Positions 26,057-35,015 are shown, counted from the stretch's first letter. The stretch: DNA of 64,000 nt from BRH-c25 sp035627615 (GCA_035627615.1 DASPLL010000020.1:53031-117030), one strand, 5' to 3'. Made by a program: numbers and translations. The notes: generated by a model from the sequence alone, not told the origin.

Positions 26057-27028
26057 ATGAAGAAAACCTTTATATTAATATGGATAACCCTTCTATTGCT
26101 AAGTTCAACTACTGGATGTAATAAAGACGAAATAGTAAAGAACGGACAGGCAGACCTTAACGATGCCTATGAGAAATTAAGAGTCGGAGTTGTTTTGAAG
26201 GCACTGGATAGTGAACACTGGCAAACAATGAAAAAAGGTGCGGATAAAGCAGCTAAAGATCTTGGCGTAGATGTGATCGTTCTGGCGCCTGACAAGGAAG
26301 CAAATGTTGACATGCAGTTCCGGATTATTGAAGACCTGATCCTGCATCAATTGGATGCGATCTGTATAGCGCCATGCGATTCAGCGAATGTTACTCCGAT
26401 TATCAAAGAAGCAAATACAAAAGATATCCCCGTATTTACTATAGATACCAATGCAGATACAGAGGTTATTTCGTTTATTGGAACCAATAACTATCTGGCA
26501 GGTAAAATGGCAGGTGAGAGGATGCTTGACATCCTGGATGGCAAAGGAAGCATAGTTTTGATTACAGGAGTGCTTGAGCAGCAAACTCATAGAGACCGAT
26601 GCCTGGGTTTTAAGGAAGTGCTGGAAGGATCAGAGATCAAGATTATTGAGCAAAGACAGGCAAACAGTGAAACCGAGCTGGCAATGAAAGTTATGAACCA
26701 ATTGATAAAAGAACATAATAATATAGATGCTGTCTTTGTAACAAACGCCTTAATGGGATTGGGAGTTTTGGAAGCCATAAATGATAATGGAAAAACCGAC
26801 GAAATAAAAGTAATCGGGTTTGACATCCAACAGGAGCTTTTGGAGAGCATAAAAAATGGGAGCGTCGATAGTGTAATTGCACAAAATCCCTACAGTATGG
26901 GTTACGACACAGTCAAAGCAGCAGTGACTTACCTGAGGGGCGGCTCAGTTGAAAGCTACATTGATACAGGAACAGAATTAGTAACTAATCAGAATGTAAA
27001 CAAATATATAGAGCTATTTGGTTATTAG
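26057..27028 (+). CDS. Second sugar ABC substrate-binding lipoprotein
   Basis: 323 residues, ATG after GGGAGGTC. Lipobox STTGC gives a lipid-anchored protein. The type 4 binding fold is present (VGVVLKALDSEHWQTMKKGADKAAKDLG, IDTNADTEVISFIGTNNYLAGKMAGERM, AQNPYSMGYDTVKA). Only the one transporter is adjacent, so this protein either offers it a second substrate or serves the YesM kinase as a sensor. It ends the locus. Confidence 0.9.
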   Translation: MKKTFILIWITLLLLSSTTGCNKDEIVKNGQADLNDAYEKLRVGVVLKALDSEHWQTMKKGADKAAKDLGVDVIVLAPDKEANVDMQFRIIEDLILHQLDAICIAPCDSANVTPIIKEANTKDIPVFTIDTNADTEVISFIGTNNYLAGKMAGERMLDILDGKGSIVLITGVLEQQTHRDRCLGFKEVLEGSEIKIIEQRQANSETELAMKVMNQLIKEHNNIDAVFVTNALMGLGVLEAINDNGKTDEIKVIGFDIQQELLESIKNGSVDSVIAQNPYSMGYDTVKAAVTYLRGGSVESYIDTGTELVTNQNVNKYIELFGY

Positions 27029-27040
27029 ACTAGTATTTTG

Positions 27041-27115
27041 AGTGCCGGACACCGGATTTACCCAGTTATTATATTGTAATTCTAAAATAACTGGATAACT
27101 TGGGTGTCTGGCACT
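27041..27115. repeat. Long imperfect palindrome, REP-like
   Basis: AGTGCCGGACACC…CCAGTTATT pairs with AATAACTGG…GGTGTCTGGCACT across 15 central bases. There is no T run. Its arms share the GTGTCTGGCAC core often repeated in clostridial genomes, so a REP-like element is more likely than a terminator, although it may also end the transcript. Confidence 0.55.
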
Positions 27116-27251
27116 TCTACTTTTGAACTTCTCAGAAAGGTTCAGTGGATTGTCCATTATAGATTAAATAAATGATTTCGAAATCTGTTGATTAATGGTA
27201 TAATTTAGTTATAGTGCATAAAATGTGAAAATGTAATGGCAGGTGAAGCTA

Positions 27252-27689
27252 ATGTATAAAATCAACAGTGAAAGCATAGGAGATGTAAAAAAATACGTAT
27301 GGCATTACAGGAAGGACAATAAGGAGCATGGACCTTTTACCTATGAGGATATAGTTGAAATGGTCAAAAAAGGGGAAATTGGTCCTGAGGACTATCTGTT
27401 GAAGTTCGGCAACAGGAAATTCTTCAAAGCCTCAGAGGTACAAGGGCTTTTTGATGAAATTGGACAGCCTGAGCCAGAGCAGGAAGAGCAGAAAGAAGAG
27501 GTACTGGAAGAGCAGACCGCTGTGATCAAGGAAGAACCTAAAGAAGATACCCATATGGTGTTTGAGAACAGAACTGTATATCCACATACAAAGCAGAGTA
27601 ACGAATCCTCCGGAAGCAGGATAATAATGATTGCTGCCGGTTTGCTGGGCTTATGCCTGGCAATCTGGGTCCTGATGCGATTGTTCTAA
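27252..27689 (+). CDS. GYF_2-domain protein with C-terminal membrane anchor
   Basis: 145 residues; ATG 27252 is preferred over GTG 27243, which lies in the GCAGGTG ribosome site. A GYF_2-type domain is recognisable at ~10-70 (VWHYRKDNKEHGPFTYEDIVEMV…, with GPF and the acidic loop), followed by a charged low-complexity linker and one C-terminal transmembrane segment (~122-142). Its function is unknown; such domains bind proline-rich or other partner peptides. It has its own terminator. Confidence 0.8.
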   Translation: MYKINSESIGDVKKYVWHYRKDNKEHGPFTYEDIVEMVKKGEIGPEDYLLKFGNRKFFKASEVQGLFDEIGQPEPEQEEQKEEVLEEQTAVIKEEPKEDTHMVFENRTVYPHTKQSNESSGSRIIMIAAGLLGLCLAIWVLMRLF

Positions 27690-27695
27690 AATATG

Positions 27696-27722
27696 AAAGC
27701 CTCGATACATCGGGGTTTTTGA
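27696..27722 (+). terminator. Terminator after GYF_2 gene
   Basis: AAAGCCTCG (27696-27704) pairs with CGGGGTTTT (27711-27719) including G-U pairs, then a T run. Confidence 0.7.
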
Positions 27723-27866
27723 TTTTTTCCCTATTATTTCGATACAATGCACAGAGCTCACTTTTTTTATTGCTCATTGTTTTGGTATAATATTTTACAT
27801 AAGTGATTTGAGTGCTGATTTATCATATAGGTCTATGCACATAAATCCAGTCAGGAGATATATATT

Positions 27867-29258
27867 TTGGATGGTTTGGAAATTCAGGAAGCTCAAGTTG
27901 TCGTGCTTGATAGGAAAAAGCTGAATAAGAAGATCATTTCCATGATTGTACCCATAACCATAGAAAACCTGCTTCAAATGATAGCCGGGATCGTTTCAAT
28001 GGGGATGATAGGAAGGATAGATGCTATGTCTATCAGTGCCCTGGGGATAGGTATGAGGATAACGCAGATTATATTTGCGTTGTTCAAGGGAATTACCACA
28101 GGAGCAACGGTTTTTGTAGCACAATACTATGGCGCGGGTGAAATGTGCAAGGTCAGGAAGGTCATCAGACAGACACTCCTTTCTGGTGTTGCTTTGGTTG
28201 TAATTCTGCAGCTTATTATTTATACCCAGGCGCCAAGGCTGCTTATGATTTTCAACCCCCAGCCCGAACTCCTTGGGCTTGCAACTGAATATGTCAGAAC
28301 TGTTTCCTTCGGATTCCCCTTTCTTGTAATAATGCTGGTAATCGGAGGCTCCATGCAGGGAATGGGCAATTCGAAAGTTCCGATGTTCATTACCATGCTG
28401 ATGAACGTGGTCAATATAGCGGTAGGCTACACCGTTATTTTCGGAAAGCTTGGAATAACTCCAATGGGTGTCAGAGGTGCAGCCCTGGCGACGGTCGCGT
28501 CTCAGGCGACTGCTGCAGCCCTTGGACTGTTTATCATATTTAATAGAAATGGAGTGCTTAAAGGTTCCTTTAATAAGAAATATCTGTCTGTAGATAAGCG
28601 CCGGATCATTGATGTATACAGGGTTGGGCTGCCTACCTCCATGGAGTCGATATTCTGGCAGTTTGCAGCAATCATACTTACAAGGGCTATACTGACCTTC
28701 GGAGAAACGGCTTTTGCAGCCCATCAGCTGGGCTTGCAGGCTGAATCGATATCCTATATGCCTGCTGCAGGCTTTGGCGTGGTTGCAACTGCACTTATCG
28801 GCCAGGCATTGGGTGCAAAGGATAAGGAGCTTGCACGCCTTTACCTGCATCAGATACTGAAGGGAGCTCTATGTATCACTGCTTTAAGCGTAATTGTGCT
28901 GATCGGTTTCCCGAAGGTGATGATGTCTGCACTGACAGACAATAAGGAGATAATTGAGCTGAGTGCCATATACCTTATTTTAATGGGTATGGTGCAGTTT
29001 TTCCAGAATACTACCGGGGTTCTGGCAGGAGCTATGAGGGGAGCGGGCTATACCAAGGTACCAATGATGGTGGCAGGAGCGGGACTGTGGGGTGTGCGTG
29101 TACCCCTTGCACTGCTTATGACCTATGTATTCAAACAAACTATTGTTGCTATATGGATAGTAATGTGCATAGATCTGATATTCAGATTTATTGTATGTCT
29201 GACATACTACAGGAGCAAGAATATATATGAGAGCCGCCTGATGGCGGAGGAGAAATAA
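27867..29258 (+). CDS. MATE-family multidrug/small-molecule exporter
   Basis: 463 residues and about 12 hydrophobic segments in two similar halves of the MATE family (IVPITIENLLQMIAGIVSMGMIGRID; …GFGVVATALIGQALGAKDKELA…). TTG start at 27867 after AGGAGA. MATE proteins export organic cations or other drugs using a sodium or proton gradient. The nitroreductase-family gene follows by 18 bases, so they probably share a transcript. Confidence 0.92.
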   Translation: MDGLEIQEAQVVVLDRKKLNKKIISMIVPITIENLLQMIAGIVSMGMIGRIDAMSISALGIGMRITQIIFALFKGITTGATVFVAQYYGAGEMCKVRKVIRQTLLSGVALVVILQLIIYTQAPRLLMIFNPQPELLGLATEYVRTVSFGFPFLVIMLVIGGSMQGMGNSKVPMFITMLMNVVNIAVGYTVIFGKLGITPMGVRGAALATVASQATAAALGLFIIFNRNGVLKGSFNKKYLSVDKRRIIDVYRVGLPTSMESIFWQFAAIILTRAILTFGETAFAAHQLGLQAESISYMPAAGFGVVATALIGQALGAKDKELARLYLHQILKGALCITALSVIVLIGFPKVMMSALTDNKEIIELSAIYLILMGMVQFFQNTTGVLAGAMRGAGYTKVPMMVAGAGLWGVRVPLALLMTYVFKQTIVAIWIVMCIDLIFRFIVCLTYYRSKNIYESRLMAEEK

Positions 29259-29276
29259 GATTATGGGGGAGTTAAT

Positions 29277-30053
29277 TTGAATCAGGTTATTGAGTCGCTA
29301 TTAAGCAGGAAGTCGGTCAGGGCATATGAGGAAAAGGCCATACCGGAGGAGCTCAAGCAGATAATAATAAAGTCGGCCATGAGGGCTCCGACAGCAGGTA
29401 ACCAGATGTTGTATTCCATAGTGGAGGTTGCCGGTCAGGAAGCCAAGGAGGTATTGGCAAGAACCTGTGACAACCAGCCCTTTATTGCCAGGGCTCCTCT
29501 TGTACTGCTGTTTCTTGCCGACTATCAGAGATGGTATGACTACTTCATGGCCTCAGGAGTACCGGAAATGTGCGGCAAAAAGGGCGAAGAACTGCGAAAG
29601 CCTGAGGAAGGGGACCTGTTCCTTGCTTGCTGTGATGCTCTGATTGCAGCTCATACTGCGGTAACAGCGGCGGAGTCCATGGGGATCGGGACCTGTTATA
29701 TTGGGGATATAATGGAGAACTATGAAGAGCACAGAGAATTGTTTGACCTGCCACAGTATGTTTTTCCAATTGCATTGATATGTCTGGGGTATCCCACTGA
29801 GCAGCAGAAGGAAAGGCCGCAGCCGGAAAGGTACAAGCAGGAATACATCGTATTCAGGGATAAGTATAAGAGGCTCAACAAGGAAGAGTTTGAGGATATG
29901 TTCAGAAGCACAAATGACAGATTGTTCGGGAATAGGGGCTCTATAAACGGAGCGGAAAATTATGGGCAGCACATGTATTTTAAGAAGTTCAGCAGTGCCT
30001 TCTCAAAAGAAATGAGTCGGTCTGTCCGGGAAATATTGAAAAATTGGAAATAA
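29277..30053 (+). CDS. Nitroreductase-family FMN oxidoreductase
   Basis: 258 residues, TTG start after GGGGGAG. The SRKSVRAYEEKAIPEELKQIIIKSAMRAPTAGN opening (FMN phosphate contact at SRKSVR, and APTAGN) and the GIGTCYIGDIMEN segment identify the family. It lies directly downstream of the MATE gene. The C-terminal ~60 residues extend beyond the core. The substrate (nitroaromatic, quinone or flavin) cannot be told. Confidence 0.9.
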   Translation: MNQVIESLLSRKSVRAYEEKAIPEELKQIIIKSAMRAPTAGNQMLYSIVEVAGQEAKEVLARTCDNQPFIARAPLVLLFLADYQRWYDYFMASGVPEMCGKKGEELRKPEEGDLFLACCDALIAAHTAVTAAESMGIGTCYIGDIMENYEEHRELFDLPQYVFPIALICLGYPTEQQKERPQPERYKQEYIVFRDKYKRLNKEEFEDMFRSTNDRLFGNRGSINGAENYGQHMYFKKFSSAFSKEMSRSVREILKNWK

Positions 30054-30057
30054 GAAA

Positions 30058-30104
30058 GAAATCCTTCGATCCTGTTTATGTACAGGATAGGAGGATTTTT
30101 GTTT
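30058..30104. terminator. Convergent terminator between nitroreductase and lysE-like genes
   Basis: AAATCCT-GATCCTGT pairs with ACAGGATAGGAGGATTT with a small bulge, flanked by A and T runs on opposite sides, so it may serve both strands. Confidence 0.75.
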
Positions 30105-30109
30105 CGTCA

Positions 30110-30703
30110 CTAGAATATCATGTTAAAAATAGCTATGGCACTGTATAAAAGCAAGAGACTCATTGTTATATTGAAGGCTTTCCTACGCTTTGACAGGAGC
30201 ATTTGGAACATTGCGCCGAATAGGGCCCAGCAGGTTGTTGATATAAAGCCTATAAATGCAAGGAAAAACGAAAACAGTATAAGCGCAGCATGGCTGCTGT
30301 AATAAGGTATAATGAAACTCGAGACAGTAGTGATTCCATACATTATAACCTTTGGATTGACAAATTGCAGCATAAGTCCTGTAATAAACGAATTCATATG
30401 GGTACTGTCACTTTCTCCATCAACATGTTTGCTGGTGCAAAGCTTGTATGCGAGATAAACCATATATGCTGAGCCTATGATGCCCATAAAGGCTTTTATC
30501 CGTGGTATCAAATTGAACAGCAGAAGGTTGAAATAGCTACATGCCAGCATTATGACCATAAAGCCTGCAAATACTCCAAGATTGAAATTGACTGTTTTTC
30601 TAAATCCATCCCGGTTGGCATTTGTCATGGACATTATATTGTTAGGACCAGGAGTAAAGGTAGTTACAAACACATAAGAAAGAAAAGGGACCAAGTTAAT
30701 CAT
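30110..30703 (-). CDS. LysE/RhtB-family amino acid exporter
   Basis: 197 residues with six hydrophobic segments and the family motif VTTFTPGPNNIMSMTNANRDG near the N-terminus. ATG 30703 follows AAGGAGGT by 7 bases on the reverse strand. It is divergent from the XRE-cupin regulator, a frequent pairing in which the regulator controls the exporter. Confidence 0.92.
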   Translation of the reverse strand: MINLVPFLSYVFVTTFTPGPNNIMSMTNANRDGFRKTVNFNLGVFAGFMVIMLACSYFNLLLFNLIPRIKAFMGIIGSAYMVYLAYKLCTSKHVDGESDSTHMNSFITGLMLQFVNPKVIMYGITTVSSFIIPYYSSHAALILFSFFLAFIGFISTTCWALFGAMFQMLLSKRRKAFNITMSLLLLYSAIAIFNMIF

Positions 30704-30736
30704 CTTATTTACCTCCTTAAGTATGATATAATATAC

Positions 30737-30790
30737 ATATAGTGCGTTATATTATATGTACGTTATAATTATACAATATGTGCGTTATAC
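30737..30790. promoter_or_regulatory. Three direct repeats, likely operators between lysE-like gene and XRE-cupin regulator
   Basis: The 112-base divergent region contains three ATAT-N(1-2)-(T/A)(G/A)CGTTATA-like units with CGTTAT cores at 30745, 30761 and 30783. They lie where both promoters must be, so they are candidate binding sites of the XRE-cupin protein. Spacings are 16 and 22 bases. Confidence 0.5.
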
Positions 30791-30815
30791 AATACAATAG
30801 AAGGAGGAGGTTTTT

Positions 30816-31370
30816 CTGGAAAACTTAAACGTTATAGTGGCAAGAAACCTGAAAGGTATACGCGAACAAAAGAAATTGAGCCTTGATAAGGTAGCAGAGC
30901 TTACAGGTGTGAGCAAGAGTATGCTTGGGCAGATTGAAAGGGGCGAGTCAAACCCGACAATAACGACAGTCTGGAAAATAGCTAACGGCTTGAAGGTTTC
31001 CTTCACAACATTGATCAATACTCAGAAGCAGGATACTGTTATTATAGAACGGAAAGATATTGAACCTCTGATAGAGGATAATGGCAAGTACCGGCTTTAT
31101 CCGTACTTTCCATATGAGGACGGACGGCACTTTGAGGTATATTCCGTGGAAATTGAAAAAGGTGGATATCTGAGTGCCGATGCCCATCCGGAGGATACTC
31201 AGGAGTTCATTACGGTATTTGATGGTGAATTGACCATTAGGGTAAATGAGCAGGAGTTTACAATAGAAGAGGGAAACTCAATCAGGTTCAAGGCTGATAA
31301 ACCTCATGTCTACCATAATTCAGGAAATAAGCCTGCAAGACTGAGTATGGTTATATACTATCCGGTCTGA
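30816..31370 (+). CDS. XRE-family regulator with C-terminal cupin
   Basis: About 184 residues. A helix-turn-helix of the XRE type lies at ~15-70 (LDKVAELTGVSKSMLGQIERGESNPTITTVWKIANGL) and a cupin at ~110-180. The start is likely CTG at 30816 (CTG GAA AAC TTA AAC), since AAGGAGGAGG ends 5 bases before and the encoded (M)ENLNVIVARNLK is the usual opening of this family. The first conventional in-frame codon, GTG 30837, would be 26 bases from the site. It is divergent from the LysE-type exporter, which it likely controls in response to an amino acid. Confidence 0.88.
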   Translation: MENLNVIVARNLKGIREQKKLSLDKVAELTGVSKSMLGQIERGESNPTITTVWKIANGLKVSFTTLINTQKQDTVIIERKDIEPLIEDNGKYRLYPYFPYEDGRHFEVYSVEIEKGGYLSADAHPEDTQEFITVFDGELTIRVNEQEFTIEEGNSIRFKADKPHVYHNSGNKPARLSMVIYYPV

Positions 31371-31388
31371 TAGTCGGGGAGGTATGTT

Positions 31389-31856
31389 ATGATTTGCAAT
31401 AAGCACTCTTTACTCGTATTTATTAGAATTACAGCTGCCATACTTCTTTGTGCCTATCTGATATTCATAGCCTGGCGCATGTTCTTCTACGCTTTCGGCT
31501 CATACTACCGCACATACAGTGCATTGCCGGAATATAACCTGATTCCTTTCAAAACTATAATAAATCTTATTGTAAACTTCAGGTACTATGAGCTTGATGT
31601 CTGGATATATAATCTTTTTGGAAATCTTGCAGCGTTCATACCTCTTGGACTTTTGCTGCCTGCAGCTATTGGCGTGAAAAGGAAGTTCAGGGCCACTGTC
31701 ATATTTTCAGTGTTGCTCCTGCTGACTGCTGAAACCGCTCAATTGATGTTCAGAGTAGGTGTATTTGATGTGGATGATATTATTCTGAATATGATTGGAG
31801 TAGTATCAGGATATATGGTATATATTCTAATATTAAAGCTTAACAGGATTAAATAG
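31389..31856 (+). CDS. VanZ-family membrane protein
   Basis: 155 residues with four hydrophobic segments; ATG after GGGGAGGT. YNLIPFKTI…NLFGNLAAFIPLGLLLPA… and VFDVDDIILNMIGVVSGY match VanZ-like proteins, whose member in vancomycin resistance gives low-level teicoplanin resistance. A general membrane-protein role is all that can be said here. It follows the XRE-cupin regulator by 18 bases. Confidence 0.85.
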   Translation: MICNKHSLLVFIRITAAILLCAYLIFIAWRMFFYAFGSYYRTYSALPEYNLIPFKTIINLIVNFRYYELDVWIYNLFGNLAAFIPLGLLLPAAIGVKRKFRATVIFSVLLLLTAETAQLMFRVGVFDVDDIILNMIGVVSGYMVYILILKLNRIK

Positions 31857-31944
31857 TGCACTATAAGCCGGAAGTAAGGGAAAAATGCATAATTTGTATA
31901 GTTTTTTATAAATTGCCTCATGATATTTGTGAGGTGAGAATAAT

Positions 31945-32412
31945 ATGGAAATATTGAAATATACACATATATTTTACTTTGCCATTACGTGGCTTTTCGT
32001 GTTCATATTTATCAGGCCGAAGCGTATCCTGGAGCTGATTCCTATCGCCGTTTTGGGAGTAATAACATTAACTATTGTGGATATCTACATTACTTCACTT
32101 AATTTGTATCAATACAACAAACCACTGATCAATGTGCTTGGCGCTCCCTTATTTCATTTACTATGGGGGGGAGGAGCAGGAATTGTGTATATACACTACA
32201 TGAAACCCGGATTTGTTCATAAATTTGTAAATGTAGTATTATTCACAATAATCACCCTGGCGCTTGAATTCATATCGGAACAGGCAGGAGTAGCACAGCG
32301 GCTGGGCAGCTACAGTTTTCTTCACAGTGCACTGTTGGATTTTGCTGCTCTCGTTGTGCTCCTGTGGATTGCTGAGGGTTTGTATGGCAGCAGGATATAT
32401 AAAAAACAGTAG
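31945..32412 (+). CDS. CBO0543-like uncharacterised membrane protein
   Basis: 155 residues; ATG after GAGGTG. About five hydrophobic segments, with WLFVFIFIRPKRILELIP and the central GAPLFHLLWGGGAGIVYIHY segment, as in the CBO0543 family of small Firmicute membrane proteins. Function unknown. Confidence 0.65.
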   Translation: MEILKYTHIFYFAITWLFVFIFIRPKRILELIPIAVLGVITLTIVDIYITSLNLYQYNKPLINVLGAPLFHLLWGGGAGIVYIHYMKPGFVHKFVNVVLFTIITLALEFISEQAGVAQRLGSYSFLHSALLDFAALVVLLWIAEGLYGSRIYKKQ

Positions 32413-32513
32413 ATAAAGCATCTATGAATGTCTTAAATACCTAAATAAAAAAATAGTTTTCGGAAAATTTGCTCGGATATGTTTACATGAATAAATTTCT
32501 ATGATAAACTCTA

Positions 32514-32533
32514 ATTGTCGACAATCGGTATAC
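32514..32533. promoter_or_regulatory. Candidate GntR operator 1 (ahead of the regulator)
   Basis: ATTGTCGACAAT (32514-32525) is a perfect 12-base palindrome followed by CGGTATACAA. The GACAA…GTATACAA arrangement recurs at 33221-33252. Confidence 0.5.
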
Positions 32534-32553
32534 AAAACAAAGGGGAGAGCTTA

Positions 32554-33198
32554 ATGAAAGATAATTGCAAACAGAAGGCATATGATTATTTGTATGACGC
32601 TATAATTACAAATGTGATTCAACCCGGGCAGCCCATTATTGAGCAGGAGATATCCAGCACCCTTGGGACAAGCAGGACCCCGGTGCGTGAAGCTCTTAAA
32701 CAGCTGGAGTCAGAGGGATTGGTGCGCCATATACCCGGGAGGGGGACCTTTGTTTCTGAAGTCACCACACAGGATGTGGAAGAGATATTTACATTAAGGA
32801 GTATGCTTGAGATACTTGCATTGCAGTCAGCTTGGAAAAAGATCAGTGATAAAGAATTGGAGGAAGCATCACAACATCTGGTATCATTGGATTCCAATTG
32901 TTCTGCTGATGAATTCTACAAGAGCGACAGAATGATTCATGACTTGATAGTACGTAATGGAGGCAACCGCAGGCTTGACAGCTTTCTAAAAAATATTAAC
33001 GCTCAAATCGAGAGGATCAGGATAATCTCGTCATTAACTCCCCAACGCCTTGGTAAATCTAAAGAAGAACATCTTGAAATAATCAGCGCTTTAAAGGAAA
33101 GGAATTTGGAGAAAACTGAGGAACTGTTGCGTGCCCATATTAATAATGTCAAAGAGAGTGCAATTGAGGTTTGTAGAAATATGAGGTTCGATTGGTAA
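32554..33198 (+). CDS. GntR-family (FadR/FCD) transcriptional regulator
   Basis: 214 residues; ATG 32554 after AGGGGAGAG. Winged helix at ~10-75 (EQEISSTLGTSRTPVREALKQLESEGLVRHIPGRGTFVSE) and an FCD ligand domain behind it with metal-binding positions in MIHDLIV and HLEIISALKERN…AHINN. It stands ahead of the acid-catabolism operon, and similar palindromes lie in front of it and in front of the operon. Hence it likely represses both itself and the operon until a carboxylic acid inducer binds. Confidence 0.9.
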   Translation: MKDNCKQKAYDYLYDAIITNVIQPGQPIIEQEISSTLGTSRTPVREALKQLESEGLVRHIPGRGTFVSEVTTQDVEEIFTLRSMLEILALQSAWKKISDKELEEASQHLVSLDSNCSADEFYKSDRMIHDLIVRNGGNRRLDSFLKNINAQIERIRIISSLTPQRLGKSKEEHLEIISALKERNLEKTEELLRAHINNVKESAIEVCRNMRFDW

Positions 33199-33220
33199 AA
33201 CCGATTTCTTTTACCTTTAA

Positions 33221-33252
33221 TTGCCGACAACGTGTATACAATCGGTCGGCAA
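33221..33252. promoter_or_regulatory. Candidate GntR operator 2 (ahead of the acid-catabolism operon)
   Basis: TTGCCGAC (33221-33228) and GTCGGCAA (33245-33252) form a perfect 8-base inverted repeat around GTATAC (33234-33239). It lies ~85 bases before the aconitase-X gene. With operator 1 it shares GACAA and GTATACAA elements. Confidence 0.6.
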
Positions 33253-33337
33253 ACGATATATTTTGAGAAGGTACTGCTTGGCGGTGCTGCTCTAGAGCTA
33301 TTTTATCTGAAGTTCAGCAGAAAAAGGAGGATTATGC

Positions 33338-34576
33338 ATGAGATTAACGTTTGAAGAGAAACAGATGTTGGAAGGGAAATATGGCTATCCGACACAGAAA
33401 GCAATGGAAATACTCATACAGCTTGGAGAAATATATAATGCTGAAGAGATGCTTCCGGTATCTAATGTACATATGCCAGGGTCATCAGTAGTAGTTGCCG
33501 GTGAGGCCGGAACCAAGTTTGTTGAGATGATGGCTGAAAAAGGAGGGAAATTCAGAGCCTTTACAACTTTAAATACTGCAGCTGTTGATTTTGATTTGTG
33601 GAAAGAGCTCGGTTTCCCGGAAGCTACATATAAATTACAGGACAGGCTTACCCGCGCCTATGAGGCCATGGGAGGAGTTGCCTGCCATACATGCACACCA
33701 TACCTGATTGGAAATACTCCCCGCTTCGGTGAAAATGTGGCCTGGGGTGAATCATCAGCGATAGCCTTTGTCAATTCAGTGCTTGGAGCCCGGACAAACC
33801 GCCATGGCGGTCCATCGGCTCTTGCAGCAGCACTTACCGGCCGCGTTCCTGCATATGGCTATCATCTTCAGGAAAACAGGTATGGTCATGTATTGGTTAA
33901 TGTAACAGCAGAATTGAATGGTATAGAAGACTACGGAAGCCTTGGCTACTGGGTCGGCAGAATAGTGGAAAGCAAGGTGCCTGTACTTACCGGTATTCCA
34001 AAGGATGCATCAATTGATCAGCTTAAGATGCTTGGAGCTGCTCTTGCGTCATCAGGCTCAGTCGCATTGTTCCATGCAGTAGGGATTACACCTGAAGCAC
34101 CAACTGTTGAAGCAGCTTTTGGAGGAAGACAGCCTGAGCAGGTTCTTGAGTTTGGTAAGGATCAGCTGCTTGAAGGGCACAATTCTCTGAATAAACATCA
34201 GGGACAGGAAATAAAGCTGGTAACAATCGGTTGTCCTCATGCGTCAATCTCTGAAATTGAGACAATTGCTAAAATGCTTGAAAATAAAAAGCTGCATAAT
34301 GGAGTGGATTTATGGGTTATTACTGCAGTACCGAACAAGGCTTATGCAGAAAGATGCGGTTATAAGGGGATCATAGAAGCTGCAGGCGGTCATCTCGTAA
34401 GCGATACTTGTCCTATTCTTTCACCTATGGTTTATGTAGCCAAAGAAAGAGGGTATTCAGCAATAGCCACAAATTCAGCCAAACTGGCACATTATGCTCC
34501 GGGACAGTGGGCGCTCCCAACCTATTACGGCAGTGTGGAGAGATGTATAAACGCCGCTTTAACCGGTAAATTTTAA
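33338..34576 (+). CDS. Aconitase-X catalytic (large) subunit
   Basis: 412 residues; ATG after AAAGGAGG. This is the DUF521/AcnX large subunit: [MPGSS…GEAGTKFVEMM], GGVACHTCTPYLIGNTP, ESSAIAFVNSVLGARTNRHGG and GCPHAS. Candidate Fe-S or metal cysteines are C116, C119, C299 and C358. Bacterial AcnX proteins studied so far dehydrate cis-3-hydroxy-L-proline and archaeal ones act on mevalonate 5-phosphate. Neither set of partner genes is present here, so a different hydroxy-acid is likely. It is the first gene of the operon and is followed by its small subunit. Confidence 0.9.
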   Translation: MRLTFEEKQMLEGKYGYPTQKAMEILIQLGEIYNAEEMLPVSNVHMPGSSVVVAGEAGTKFVEMMAEKGGKFRAFTTLNTAAVDFDLWKELGFPEATYKLQDRLTRAYEAMGGVACHTCTPYLIGNTPRFGENVAWGESSAIAFVNSVLGARTNRHGGPSALAAALTGRVPAYGYHLQENRYGHVLVNVTAELNGIEDYGSLGYWVGRIVESKVPVLTGIPKDASIDQLKMLGAALASSGSVALFHAVGITPEAPTVEAAFGGRQPEQVLEFGKDQLLEGHNSLNKHQGQEIKLVTIGCPHASISEIETIAKMLENKKLHNGVDLWVITAVPNKAYAERCGYKGIIEAAGGHLVSDTCPILSPMVYVAKERGYSAIATNSAKLAHYAPGQWALPTYYGSVERCINAALTGKF

Positions 34577-34595
34577 GGATGCGGAGGAGTTTACT

Positions 34596-34997
34596 ATGCA
34601 AATAATAAAGGGTAGGAAAGTAATTGGCGGCAAAGCAAAGGGTGAAGCTCTGGTAACCTCTGAACCAATTTGCTTTCTTGGCGGTATAGATGTAAAGACC
34701 GGACAGGTTACGGAAGTAGGACATCCCCTGCATGGAAAAAGCATTGCAGGAAAAATACTGGTGTTCCCTACGGGAAAAGGCTCTACAGGCGGTTCATACC
34801 TGATATATGAGTCAACATACAACGGTGTAGGCGCTGCAGCCATGATAAATTATAATGTTGAACAGGTTACGGCTATTGGCTGCATAATGGCGGAAATTCC
34901 TCTAATTGACCAGCCGGAACAGGATCCCATCAAGCTTATAAAGGATGGAGATCTGGTAGAGGTGGATGCAGACGCAGGAACCATCACCATATTATAA
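34596..34997 (+). CDS. Aconitase-X swivel (small) subunit
   Basis: 133 residues; ATG after GAGGAG. The DUF126/AcnX swivel domain: MQIIKGRKVIGGKAKGEALV, then FPTGKGSTGGSYLIYE. It completes the active site with the large subunit 20 bases upstream; separate subunits are the common bacterial form. Confidence 0.9.
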   Translation: MQIIKGRKVIGGKAKGEALVTSEPICFLGGIDVKTGQVTEVGHPLHGKSIAGKILVFPTGKGSTGGSYLIYESTYNGVGAAAMINYNVEQVTAIGCIMAEIPLIDQPEQDPIKLIKDGDLVEVDADAGTITIL

Positions 34998-35015
34998 AGC
35001 GAGGTAGAAAGTAAT

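Noticed and set aside
27996..28850. A 284-codon reverse-strand frame inside the MATE gene
   Set aside because: It is a shadow of the MATE coding frame. The encoded sequence has no family pattern and no ribosome site.
33338..34997. Mevalonate-pathway role of aconitase X
   Set aside because: That role is known from archaea and depends on mevalonate kinase and decarboxylase partners absent here.
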